The notes beneath the pieces are model-generated. The model was not told the origin of the DNA and ran no database searches. It saw only the letters and a program-made list of their open reading frames with translations. This document shows positions 53,615 to 62,337 of a DNA stretch of 64,000 nt, one piece after another. The stretch comes from Anaerolineae bacterium (GTDB taxonomy: Bacteria > Chloroflexota > Anaerolineae > Aggregatilineales > Phototrophicaceae), in the NCBI GenBank assembly GCA_020849765.1, contig JADLAY010000034.1:310001-374000 (forward strand), given 5' to 3'. Within the stretch, counting starts at the first letter, position 1, and every line of letters begins with the position of its first letter. The translations under genes and the position numbers were made by a program.

Positions 53615-54328
53615 ATGAGCCGTATGCTAAGCCGCATATTATTGTCCTTGCTGGCTGTCACGCTCGCCGCCTGTGGCTCGGTTCCACAACCGATCTGGGA
53701 ACAAGCCGGTACTGAGACAGCGGAAGCAGAGATTCAGGCTGCCAATGCAACCGCGATTGCGCTCGGTTTACCGTCGCCAACGCCGGTGACGCCGACCGCC
53801 ACGCCGACCTTGACACTGACGCCCACACCGCCGCCCACAGCGACCCTGACGCCGACTCCCGCGCCGCCAACCGAGACGCCAACACTCGTCCCGACCTCGA
53901 CGGTCGCCCCCACCGAAGCACCGGCAGCATCAACCGGCGGTGAACCTGTGGGTCTGGAAGCGCCGATGCCTGCCGACTTCGAGGACAAAGTCGTGGCAGG
54001 TGACCCGGAAGTGGGCATGACGATCTTCAACACGTCGCATAACCTGCCCAGCGGCCAGGTCTGGATGTGCTCACAATGCCATTCAGTCACACCGGATGAA
54101 ATGCGCTTGATCGGCCCTGGCTTGTTCAACGTGGGCGTCCGTGCGGAAACGCGCGTCGCCGATCAGGATGCTATCGAGTACATCTATACGTCGATCACGC
54201 ATCCCAATGCCTTCATCGTGCCTGGCGATCCGCCGTATCCGGAAAACCTGATGCCGACCGACTTCGGCGCGATCTTCAGCGAGGATGATCTCGCCAACCT
54301 GATCGCGTACTTGCTCACACTCCAATAG
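53615..54328 (+). CDS. c-type cytochrome lipoprotein
   Basis: A 237-residue exported protein: signal with lipobox LAAC (Cys20), a Thr/Pro repeat linker of about 60 residues (TPTATPTLTLTPTPPPTATL), and a single heme c domain. The heme motif is Cys152-Ser-Gln-Cys155-His156 in WMCSQCHS, and the likely axial Met is in ENLMPTDFGAIFSEDD, followed by the terminal helix LANLIAYLLTLQ typical of class I cytochromes. It may carry electrons at the outer face of the membrane, but no oxidase or complex genes are adjacent. It lies between pspA (divergent) and the EamA transporter (convergent). Confidence 0.9.
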   Translation: MSRMLSRILLSLLAVTLAACGSVPQPIWEQAGTETAEAEIQAANATAIALGLPSPTPVTPTATPTLTLTPTPPPTATLTPTPAPPTETPTLVPTSTVAPTEAPAASTGGEPVGLEAPMPADFEDKVVAGDPEVGMTIFNTSHNLPSGQVWMCSQCHSVTPDEMRLIGPGLFNVGVRAETRVADQDAIEYIYTSITHPNAFIVPGDPPYPENLMPTDFGAIFSEDDLANLIAYLLTLQ

Positions 54329-54344
54329 ATCTGATCAATTGAAT

Positions 54345-54374
54345 ACGACGGGCGTCAACGCTGACGTCCGTCGT
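54345..54374. terminator. Hairpin between convergent cytochrome c and EamA genes
   Basis: Thirteen-base arms starting ACGACGG (54345-54357) and ending CCGTCGT (54362-54374), one G-T pair, 4-nt loop. The last base is the first of the TCA that is the stop of the minus-strand gene. No T-run follows, as at 39352-39382. Confidence 0.6.
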
Positions 54375-55540
54375 CACTGAGCGGGTGGCGGCGGCAGTTG
54401 TGAATCGGGCGGATTCGGCTCGATCCAGGCGGCCAGTTGCTCATCTGTGAGGTAAACGTTCTTGCTCAGCGGGAACGGATCGATCGGCGCCTCGGCTCCC
54501 ATCATGCGGCGGATAGCACGCATCTCCTCGGTCGAGATTTTCGACATCACCCCGAACTCATTGTCCTGATGCGCTTTACCGAAGGCGCGATGGAATGCAA
54601 TCCGCTGAAACTGTACCCCGGCCATATCCCGCACCAGCAGGCCGCTGGGGTTGACACCGCGCGTCATCAGGTCGGTCGAGCGCACGAGCAGCAGGCTGGT
54701 CAGCATGACGGCCACGCCGACCCATTGCAAGAAGGTGAGCCGCTCATCGAGCACGATGAAGGCCAGCGTGAGCGCGACGGCGATTTCGGCCACCGCGATG
54801 ATGACCGTGCGCAAACTGCCGAAGATCTGGACGCTGGCAAACATCGCCAGGCGCGAGAGCGCCGTCGTCACACCGAGGATGATGATCGGCGCGATCACGC
54901 TCTCCAGCGAAAAGCCTATCCCTGGCCCGCTGACCGCCCCCCAGACCATCACGACGAGGACGCCCATGGTCGTCAGGATGTAGAGCGTGACCGTCGGCGC
55001 GGGCATCTCGAACAAGACGTACTGGCTTAGCACCAATGTCCCCGCAAACATGAGGCTGTTGCCCAGCATCAGGCCGACGCCAAGCCAGTTGACCGGTTGG
55101 TTGCCAAAGCCGGTGATCAGAAGCAGTGCGACCGTCGACAGAGCGACGCGACCGAACATGGCGCGCGAAATGGGCTGCCCACTCAAGCGCGCCAGCAGGA
55201 CGGCAAAGACGATGTACATGCCGTTGAGAAGCTGCGCTAGCGACGCATCCAGCAAACCCAGTCCGCCATAATAAAAGAGCGAGCCGATGCCGTTGACGGC
55301 ACCGATGACGATGCAACCGAGCAAGCCCGCCGGATAGATGTAGATATAGCGCCGAAAAAACAGAAGGTAGACGATCCAGAGCACGGCCACCGCGACCACG
55401 GTGCGTAGGGCCGCGACCGTGAAGGCGTCGGCCCCGGCGGTCAGGGCCATCTTACCGAAAATGGGTGCGACGCCCAGGAAAACAGGTGTCAAAACGGCAG
55501 CAGCAACGTTGGATGGGCGTGGCGATGGTCGGGATGTCAT
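54374..55540 (-). CDS. EamA/DMT-superfamily transporter with C-terminal extension
   Basis: About 388 residues. Two EamA repeats of five helices each (residues 15-150 and 155-295) are seen: VFLGVAPIFGKMALTAGADA, FTVAALRTVVAVAVLWIVYL; the second begins NWLGVGLMLGNSLMFAGTLV and ends IVLDERLTFLQWVGVAVML. DMT transporters export amino acids or metabolites. About 90 residues beyond the last helix (from STDLMTRGVNPSGL to the Pro-rich PPPPAQ) form a soluble tail of unknown role with TEEMRAIRRMMGAEAPIDPF. The ATG 55540 is preferred; a GTG at 55552 is also in frame. Confidence 0.88.
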   Translation of the reverse strand: MTSRPSPRPSNVAAAVLTPVFLGVAPIFGKMALTAGADAFTVAALRTVVAVAVLWIVYLLFFRRYIYIYPAGLLGCIVIGAVNGIGSLFYYGGLGLLDASLAQLLNGMYIVFAVLLARLSGQPISRAMFGRVALSTVALLLITGFGNQPVNWLGVGLMLGNSLMFAGTLVLSQYVLFEMPAPTVTLYILTTMGVLVVMVWGAVSGPGIGFSLESVIAPIIILGVTTALSRLAMFASVQIFGSLRTVIIAVAEIAVALTLAFIVLDERLTFLQWVGVAVMLTSLLLVRSTDLMTRGVNPSGLLVRDMAGVQFQRIAFHRAFGKAHQDNEFGVMSKISTEEMRAIRRMMGAEAPIDPFPLSKNVYLTDEQLAAWIEPNPPDSQLPPPPAQ

Positions 55541-55603
55541 ACGGAACGGCACAACCCGTTGTACTCAAACGACGAAATATCAAACACCGCTGATGATACC
55601 AGC

Positions 55604-56866
55604 TTAAAGCGCCGCGCGTGACTGCGCAACCAGTGGCATCTCGATGATGAATTCACTTCCGGGTAGGCGCTGCTCGTCAAGACCGGGGCTTTCGACCCAG
55701 ATGCGGCCACCGTGAGCTTCGATGATCCCCTTGCAGATCGCCAGCCCGAGGCCGATACCGCCGCCTCGATAAGCGGTCTTGCTGGTTGAATGAAGCTGCA
55801 CGTTGTGGGTGGTCTGGAAACGCTCGAAGATGGTGACCTGCGCTTCCGGGGCAATGCCGATGCCCGTGTCTTTGATGCTCAAGCGAACGCGGTTCTCATC
55901 CGCGCTGGCACGCAGCGTGATCGTGCCACCATCAGGCGTGTACTTGATCGCGTTGCTGAGCAGGTTGGTGAGTGCGAGCTGCATCAGTTCCCAATCGGCC
56001 TGCATCCGCTGCGGCCACTCCGAAGGATCGAACACGAGGTGGAGGTGCCGCTCGGTGAGCGCCTGCTGGAACTGGTTAACCACCTGCTGCGCGATGCGCC
56101 CCAGATCCATCATGCCGATGGCGAGATCGATCTGGTTGGTGATGATGCGGCTCATGGTCAGAATCTCATTGATGATCTTCTGCATGCGCACGATCGCATC
56201 ATTCATGCCCTGCATCAAAGCGAGCGTATCGGCATTCTCTTGAATCAGGAATTTGACCTGCGGGTTATCCTGCAGCAGCCGCGAGTACCCGTAGACCAAT
56301 GTCAGCGGCGTGCGCAGCTCGTGAGCCGTAAGCTGGATGAAGATGTCTTTCATTTTGTCGAGGTGCAGCAGCGATTCGTTGAACGTCTCCAGTTCACGAA
56401 TGCGACCTTCCAGGCGCCCGACCAGCTCACGCATGTAGCGCGTGCGCGCCGCCGCCAGCGACGTCGTATCCAGGTTGTTATCTCGCGCCCCATGCAGATA
56501 GTGTTCGATCTGGCCCGGTAGTGCTTCGATGTCGATCGGCTTGGTCAAATAGCCGCTGACACCCGCCACCATCGCCATATCACGCTGCTCGTTCTGAGTC
56601 TGCGCCGTCAAGGCGACGATGGGCGTGTTGGCAAAACTGGTCTCGTTGCGCAAGACCGTGGTCACTTCTCGTCCGCTGAGATCGGGCAAATTGATGTCAG
56701 TCAGGATAAGATCAGGGTGTTCACGACGGGCCAGGTCAATGCCTTCCAACCCGCGTTCAGCAATCAACACGTCGTAGCCAGCGAAACGCAGGGCACGTTC
56801 GACCAACATCCGGCTGGCCGGATCGTCTTCGATGTAGAGGACCTTGGTTTTCCGTGTTTGTTCCAA
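55604..56866 (-). CDS. Hybrid protein: receiver domain fused to histidine kinase
   Basis: About 420 residues. A receiver domain at 5-120 (KVLYIEDDPASRMLVERALR; phospho-acceptor Asp in LILTDINLPDLSG; Lys in YLTKPID) is followed by a linker, HisKA with the His in LTAHELRTPLTLVYGYSRLL, and an ATPase domain ([39 protein letters not shown]). This REC-kinase order suggests phosphorelay or allosteric control by an upstream kinase. A TTG start near 56866 or 56872 is likely (GAGG upstream); the frame is open to 56953. It is divergent from the GAF-PAS kinase, a possible partner. Confidence 0.88.
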   Translation of the reverse strand: MEQTRKTKVLYIEDDPASRMLVERALRFAGYDVLIAERGLEGIDLARREHPDLILTDINLPDLSGREVTTVLRNETSFANTPIVALTAQTQNEQRDMAMVAGVSGYLTKPIDIEALPGQIEHYLHGARDNNLDTTSLAAARTRYMRELVGRLEGRIRELETFNESLLHLDKMKDIFIQLTAHELRTPLTLVYGYSRLLQDNPQVKFLIQENADTLALMQGMNDAIVRMQKIINEILTMSRIITNQIDLAIGMMDLGRIAQQVVNQFQQALTERHLHLVFDPSEWPQRMQADWELMQLALTNLLSNAIKYTPDGGTITLRASADENRVRLSIKDTGIGIAPEAQVTIFERFQTTHNVQLHSTSKTAYRGGGIGLGLAICKGIIEAHGGRIWVESPGLDEQRLPGSEFIIEMPLVAQSRAAL

Positions 56867-57057
56867 TCTCAATCGACCTCGTCGACACGGAGATACAGCA
56901 TGACCTAAGCTTACAACATGTGTAACCGGCCTAACGCAAAGACTTGAGACCATTATTCTTAGTTCTAAATATTTAGTTTTTGATTACATGAACTATGGTA
57001 TAGTTCGAGGCAGCGGCAGGAAGGTATGTCCGTCCGCGTGAATTTTGGGCAGAGCGG

Positions 57058-60003
57058 ATGATTATGGCAAAAGTGTTGGCGTCCCATTCTCAAGAGGCAG
57101 GCCGGTTGAAGACTCTTGATAGGCTGCGCAGTCTAGATCTGGCGGCCAACCCTGCCTTTGAGCGGTTGACGCATCTTGCCATGAAAGCACTGAAGGTTCC
57201 CATCGTCATCATTTCACTGATCGACGGTGACGAACAGTGGATTGTCAGCGCCAGAGGTCTGCCCGACACGATCAAGCCGCGCACGATGCTGCCGAGTAAC
57301 GGGACCTTGTGCCGCCAGGTGGTCGTTGAGAAGCGGGCACTCATCATCGAAGACGTCCGCGATTACCCGCAGTATCAGGACACGTCGCTCGTCCAGCAGA
57401 TCAACCTGGCCGCCTACGCCGGAGTGCCGCTCTACACCAGCGATGGTCACACGGTCGGCGTTCTCTGCGTCATCGACGTGAAACCGCGCCCGTGGAGCGA
57501 AAGCGACATCGCCATCCTGGAGGATCTGTCGCATTCCGTCATGACGGAAACCGATCTGAGCCTGCAACTGATTGAATACGAGGAAGTCAAAGCCGAGTTG
57601 GCGCAGGAACGCGATCTGCTGCGCGCGCTCATCGACAGCTTCCCGGATTACATCTTCGTCAAAGACGACGAAGGCCGCTTTGTCATCAGCAACAAGGCGC
57701 ATGCCGAGGCTGCTCAAATTGCCGACCCGGAAGAACTCGTCGGCAAGACGGCGTTCGACACATTCCCGCCGGAACTCGCCGAGCAATATGACGAAGACGA
57801 TCGCGCCGTGATTGCGTCCGCCGAGCCGCTCTTCAATCTGGAACGGCAGACGGTCGATCCAAGTGGGCAACTGCGCTGGGTACTGACCACCAAAGTCCCG
57901 TTCACGAGCCGTGATAGGAAAATGCGCGGCCTGGTCGGCATCAGCCGCGACATCACCGACCGCAAACGCGCCGAGCAGGCCCTGCGCGACCGCGAACGGT
58001 TCATCGAACAGATCTTGATGACGAGCCCGACGTTCGTCTACGTCTATGACCTGCCAAGCGCGAAGATCGTCTACAGCAATGCCGAAATCGCCGTGATCCT
58101 CGGCTACGACAGTGAGGAACTGCATCAATTTGGCCCACGATTGTTCGCCAAGTTGATGCATTCCGACGATCACATCCGGCTGCAGGAACTCTATCGCCAT
58201 CTGGATAACCTTAAAGATGGCGACGTGATCGAAGATGAATTCCGTCTGCTTCACCATAACGGCCAGTATCGCTGGCTTTACAGTCGCTCCGCCGTCTTCA
58301 TGCGTGACAACCACGGCCGCCCCATCCAGGTGATCGGTACCGCCCTCGACATCACCGAGCGGTTGCAGGCAGAGGCGGCCCTCAGAGAGAGCGAGCAGCG
58401 CCTGCGCGCCATCATCAACCACGCGCCGGTCATCTTGTTTGAACTGGATGGTAAGGGCACCTTCGTGCTCTCGGAAGGTCGAGGATTGCGCTCGCTGGGC
58501 ATCGAGCCGCTCGTGGTCAACGGCTCCAATGCGCTTGAAGTGCTCGCACATCACCCGACCATCACCCAAAGGATCGGACGCGCACTGGACGGCGAAACCG
58601 TCGATTTCATTTTCGACGATGGAAACGTCGTCTTCCGCATGAATTTCACGCCAGTCAAGCAGGACTCCGAAGTGACGGGCGTCATCGGCGTGGCCACCGA
58701 CGTGACCGAGCAGATCCGCGCGCGCGATGCTGCCGCAGAAAGCAGTGCTCGCCTCAAACTCCTGCGCGATATCGACGCGCAGCTGACGGCGACGCTCGAT
58801 CTCTCCACGGTGCTCCAGGCAGCGATCCAGGCGGCGGTCAGCGTGACGAACGCGGATGACGGCTACATTGCCCTGCTGAATGATGGGACACTCACGATCA
58901 CAGAGAGTGTCGGGCACTACAGCGTTGGCACCAAGCTCGATAGCGCGAGCAATCCGCTGTCGGATATCCTCAAGCGGCAGGTACCCGTGCAGATCGAATA
59001 CGAGAAGAAACAAAGCGCCCAGAAAGCTGGTGTCCTGCCGACGACGCAATCGCAGATGGTCGTCCCCATCACCTACGGCGATAACCTGATCGGCGTCCTC
59101 AACCTCGAATCGCAGGACAAGCACGGCTTCGACGTGGACGCCTTCACCGTCATCAAATCGCTTGCCGTGCGCGCGGCGGCGGCGGTCGAGAATGCGCGCC
59201 TGTACGCCCTCTCGCAGACGCAGCTCGTCACGCTGCAGGAACTGTATGACAAGGTGCGCGGCCTGGAGCAGATCAAGACCGACATGATTCGGATTGCGGC
59301 GCACGATTTGCGTAATCCTCTGTCCGCAGCCATGGGCTATGCGGAGATGATCTCCAGGGGGCCAGAAGGCAGCCTTTCCAACGATCAAGAAGAATACGTT
59401 GCGATGCTCAACAATTCGCTGCGCGCCATCCAGAAGATCATTACCGACATCCTGTCGCTGCAGCGCATCGAAGCACTCCAGGAGCGCGCGAACTACGAGC
59501 GAGTCGACCTCAGCCAGTTGGCACAGTCGGTCTTCACCAGCAACCAGATTACCGCTCAGGCTAAGGAACTCAATTTCAAGATCGAACTGCCGTCGCAGCC
59601 AGTCATCGTCTGCGGCGATAGCACCCAACTGCGCGAAGCCCTCGACAATCTGATTCACAATGCCATCAAGTACACGCCGGAAAAAGGCAGTGTGCGCGTC
59701 ACCTTGGCGACCGCGGGCAACCAGCTCACGCTGGACGTCACCGACACGGGCTACGGCATTCCCGAACAACTGCAAGAGCGCCTGTTCCAGCCTTTCTTCC
59801 GCGCCAAGACGGCGCAGACGCGCAACATCGATGGCACCGGGCTTGGCCTGCATCTGGTCAAGAACATCATCGACCGTCACTCCGGCAAGATGCATTTCCG
59901 CAGCAAGCTCGGCGAAGGCAGCACCTTCGGCTTCGAGATGCCCCTGATCGTGACAGAGCCGAAAAATGGCAAACCCACCGAGTCGACGACACCATGTAGT
60001 TGA
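57058..60003 (+). CDS. Multi-domain sensor histidine kinase (GAF-PAS-PAS-PAS-GAF-HisKA-HATPase)
   Basis: A 981-residue soluble kinase. GAF 1 is at about 30-175 (VIISLIDGDEQWIVSARGLP). Three PAS/PAC units follow: DYIFVKDDEGRFVISNKAHA, TFVYVYDLPSAKIVYSNAEI with RHLDNLKDGDVIEDEFRLLH, and APVILFELDGKGTFVLSEGR. GAF 2 is near 590-720 (NADDGYIALLNDGTLTITES). HisKA has His749 in IAAHDLRNPLSAAMGYAEM, and the ATPase has DNLIHNAIKYTPE and GTGLGLHLVKNII. No membrane helix is present, so it senses a cytoplasmic cue through PAS/GAF ligands. It is divergent from the REC-kinase. ATG 57058 or 57064 is the start. Confidence 0.92.
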   Translation: MIMAKVLASHSQEAGRLKTLDRLRSLDLAANPAFERLTHLAMKALKVPIVIISLIDGDEQWIVSARGLPDTIKPRTMLPSNGTLCRQVVVEKRALIIEDVRDYPQYQDTSLVQQINLAAYAGVPLYTSDGHTVGVLCVIDVKPRPWSESDIAILEDLSHSVMTETDLSLQLIEYEEVKAELAQERDLLRALIDSFPDYIFVKDDEGRFVISNKAHAEAAQIADPEELVGKTAFDTFPPELAEQYDEDDRAVIASAEPLFNLERQTVDPSGQLRWVLTTKVPFTSRDRKMRGLVGISRDITDRKRAEQALRDRERFIEQILMTSPTFVYVYDLPSAKIVYSNAEIAVILGYDSEELHQFGPRLFAKLMHSDDHIRLQELYRHLDNLKDGDVIEDEFRLLHHNGQYRWLYSRSAVFMRDNHGRPIQVIGTALDITERLQAEAALRESEQRLRAIINHAPVILFELDGKGTFVLSEGRGLRSLGIEPLVVNGSNALEVLAHHPTITQRIGRALDGETVDFIFDDGNVVFRMNFTPVKQDSEVTGVIGVATDVTEQIRARDAAAESSARLKLLRDIDAQLTATLDLSTVLQAAIQAAVSVTNADDGYIALLNDGTLTITESVGHYSVGTKLDSASNPLSDILKRQVPVQIEYEKKQSAQKAGVLPTTQSQMVVPITYGDNLIGVLNLESQDKHGFDVDAFTVIKSLAVRAAAAVENARLYALSQTQLVTLQELYDKVRGLEQIKTDMIRIAAHDLRNPLSAAMGYAEMISRGPEGSLSNDQEEYVAMLNNSLRAIQKIITDILSLQRIEALQERANYERVDLSQLAQSVFTSNQITAQAKELNFKIELPSQPVIVCGDSTQLREALDNLIHNAIKYTPEKGSVRVTLATAGNQLTLDVTDTGYGIPEQLQERLFQPFFRAKTAQTRNIDGTGLGLHLVKNIIDRHSGKMHFRSKLGEGSTFGFEMPLIVTEPKNGKPTESTTPCS

Positions 60004-60068
60004 CTTCCCCGAACAGCCTGCCTAAGATGGACTGCGAGCACAATTGATAGCTGCGAGGAAGGCCGTCT

Positions 60069-60656
60069 ATGACCGGAAACCTGCCGCCCGATCAGGAAAC
60101 GATCAACGAGTTCGTGGTCGCGGCGCATCACGATCTCGACAAAGTCCGGCAAATGCTGGCGCATGAGCCTGGCCTGCTCAATGAAAAGGCGCAATGGCAG
60201 GAGACACCGATTCAAGCGGCCGCGCACGTCGGCAACCGCCCGATTGCGGAGTTTCTGCTGGCCGAAGGTGCGCCGCTCGATATCTGCACGGCGGCGATGC
60301 TGGGCCGCAAAGACGCTGTGGCTACCATGCTGCGCGACGACGCGGCGCTGGTGCATGCCAGGGGCGCGCACAACATCCCACTGCTCTATTTCACGGCCAT
60401 CTACGGCAGCTCCGATATCGCTGCGCTGCTGCTGGAGGCTGGGGCCGACATCAACGCCGGTGCGGGCGGCAACACCGCTCTGCATGGAGCGGCGCAGTTC
60501 GGCCAGGCTGACATCGCCCGCTGGCTGATCGAGCATGGCGCGGACGCCAGGGCGCAGGATTTCAACGGCAAGACGGCGCGCGAAGTCGCCACCGACCGTG
60601 GCCACCAAGACATCGCGGATATGATCGCCGAGAAAGCGACCTCCAATGACGCCTGA
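60069..60656 (+). CDS. Ankyrin-repeat protein
   Basis: A 195-residue cytoplasmic protein of five or six ankyrin repeats, for example ETPIQAAAHVGNRPIAEFLL, IPLLYFTAIYGSSDIAALLL, GNTALHGAAQFGQADIARWL and FNGKTAREVATDRGHQDIAD. Ankyrin repeats mediate protein binding; the target is unknown. It overlaps the next gene by 11 nt (60646-60656), so the pair is translationally coupled. There is no signal peptide. Confidence 0.88.
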   Translation: MTGNLPPDQETINEFVVAAHHDLDKVRQMLAHEPGLLNEKAQWQETPIQAAAHVGNRPIAEFLLAEGAPLDICTAAMLGRKDAVATMLRDDAALVHARGAHNIPLLYFTAIYGSSDIAALLLEAGADINAGAGGNTALHGAAQFGQADIARWLIEHGADARAQDFNGKTAREVATDRGHQDIADMIAEKATSNDA

Positions 60657-61131
60657 GGACGCCATCCAGCGGTTGTACGAGACGCCCAATCTATTCGACC
60701 AACTACGGGACGACGAGGCGATGATGCTGCTGCGCTGGGCAGAGAATGAAGTCACCCGGCTCGCCCAGACGGCACCGGATGACAACACCTTCGAGACCAG
60801 CTTTGACGCGCTGAGCGATGTGGCCCAGAAGATCAACCTGTTCGTTGGCATGCGCGCGGACATGCCGTTTGCCGAGCAGCAGAACGCGCTTCAGCAGATC
60901 ACCACGCAGGCGGCGCGCATCGGTCTCAGCCCGGTGCCGCTGGCGGCAGGCGCCCAGGCGGAAACTGACGAAAGCGATGCGGCTGTGTTAAACTCCCTGC
61001 TCGACATGTTGCAACCCACGTCGACAGCGGCAGCCTCGGAAACATCCACAACCCCAGATAGCGCAGGCGATGACTCAGCGACCCAGCCCAAAACCTACGA
61101 CCCGTTCGACGATGAGCCAATCGACCTCTGA
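60646..61131 (+). CDS. Hypothetical protein between ankyrin and PLD genes
   Basis: A 161-residue acidic protein that I do not recognise. The first 110 residues are helical (DAIQRLYETPNLFDQLRDDE, AENEVTRLAQTAPDDNTFET), and the last 50 are low-complexity Thr/Ser/Asp/Pro. It starts within the end of the ankyrin gene (11-nt overlap), and its last 20 nt contain the start of the PLD gene. The tight packing suggests a three-gene unit rather than chance. Confidence 0.6.
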   Translation: MTPEDAIQRLYETPNLFDQLRDDEAMMLLRWAENEVTRLAQTAPDDNTFETSFDALSDVAQKINLFVGMRADMPFAEQQNALQQITTQAARIGLSPVPLAAGAQAETDESDAAVLNSLLDMLQPTSTAAASETSTTPDSAGDDSATQPKTYDPFDDEPIDL

Positions 61132-62332
61132 TCAGAAGCCGCGCTGGCTGAAGATCGTCCAGGGCATCGGCACAGTGCTGGCGGCGATTGCGCTGGCGAT
61201 TGCCGCGATCCTGGCAGGCGCGCTCGGCATCGACGTCAGCGGCAACACGCCGGAGACACCGGCGACCGTCCAACCCTTGCCGACACAGGTGGTCACGATT
61301 CCCAATCGCGGCGTCCGGGAGTACACGCTGCCACAGGGCTTTGGCGCGGAGAAGGGCTTCTGGAATGTGCTCTTCACGGCGCCGACGGGCGACAGCCGCA
61401 CGAGCACCTACAGCGGGGGCATCGAAACGCAGCTCGTCACCGCCATCAATACGGCACAGCGCACCCTCGACATCGTCGCCTACGAGTTCAATCTGGTCGA
61501 CGTCACCCAGGCGCTGCTCGCCGCCCACCAGCGCGGCGTCCAGGTGCGCGTTGTGACCGACGACGACGCGGGCTTCGACGCGCCGACCGGCACGCTGCGC
61601 CAACTGGTCGAAGCGCGCATCCCGGTCGTCATCGATGGCCGCCGGGCGCTCATGCACGACAAGTTCATCATCATCGACAGCCTGACCGTGTGGACAGGCT
61701 CCTGGAACTACACCGTCAACGATACCTACCGTAACAACAACAACGCGCTCATCCTTCGCTCGCAGGCAGCGGTTCAGAATTATCAGGCTGAATTCGACGA
61801 GATGTTCACCTCGCGCCTGTTCGGCCCCAGTTCGCCCAGCCAGACGCCGCGCCCCGATTTTACCCAGGACGGCGTCTCGATCCTGACCTATTTCGCACCC
61901 GAAGATGACGTGCTCGACGCGCTGGTGGATACGGTCAGCCGCGCGCAGCATTCGATCAAGTTTATGGTCTTCTCGTTCACAGTCGATCCGATCGGGCAGG
62001 CGATGATCGCGCGTGCGGGTGCGGGCGTGAATGTCCAGGGCATTTTCGAGACGACGGGCAGCGAAACGCAGTTCAGCGAACTGAGGATGCTCTTCTGCGC
62101 CGGTCTGGATGCCCGCCAGGATGGCAATCCGTATCGACTCCATCACAAAGTGTTCATCATCGACGATGAAGTAGTGGTAACGGGATCGTTCAATATCTCA
62201 CAGAACGCCGTCGAATCGAACGACGAAAATCTCGTCATCATTACCGACCGCGACCTTGCGGCGGAATACCTGCGCGAATTCGACCGTCGGTGGGCCGAAT
62301 CCAGGTTGCCCCAGGGTCTTGTCTGCAACTGA
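61112..62332 (+). CDS. Phospholipase D-like protein, membrane-anchored
   Basis: A 406-residue protein with a single N-terminal membrane helix (about 14-37, VLAAIALAIAAILAGALG) and two HKD-type catalytic motifs: His182-Asp-Lys in LMHDKFIIID followed by GSWN, and His344-x-Lys346 in LHHKVFIIDDEVVVTGSFN. The arrangement is that of PLD-superfamily phosphodiesterases or nucleases of the Nuc/endonuclease type, acting outside the membrane. ATG 61112 lies inside the upstream gene (20-nt overlap); the frame is open to 61070. priA follows 5 nt after the stop. Confidence 0.88.
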   Translation: MSQSTSDQKPRWLKIVQGIGTVLAAIALAIAAILAGALGIDVSGNTPETPATVQPLPTQVVTIPNRGVREYTLPQGFGAEKGFWNVLFTAPTGDSRTSTYSGGIETQLVTAINTAQRTLDIVAYEFNLVDVTQALLAAHQRGVQVRVVTDDDAGFDAPTGTLRQLVEARIPVVIDGRRALMHDKFIIIDSLTVWTGSWNYTVNDTYRNNNNALILRSQAAVQNYQAEFDEMFTSRLFGPSSPSQTPRPDFTQDGVSILTYFAPEDDVLDALVDTVSRAQHSIKFMVFSFTVDPIGQAMIARAGAGVNVQGIFETTGSETQFSELRMLFCAGLDARQDGNPYRLHHKVFIIDDEVVVTGSFNISQNAVESNDENLVIITDRDLAAEYLREFDRRWAESRLPQGLVCN

Positions 62333-62337
62333 TAGCA

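Noticed and set aside
57214..59895. An 893-codon open frame on the minus strand
   Set aside because: It is the antisense shadow of the GAF-PAS kinase; the protein lacks domain motifs and has the Asp/Arg/Val-rich bias expected from GC-rich codons read in reverse.
60926..62146. A 406-codon minus-strand frame over the PLD gene
   Set aside because: It is antisense to a gene with two intact HKD motifs and shows no recognisable domain.
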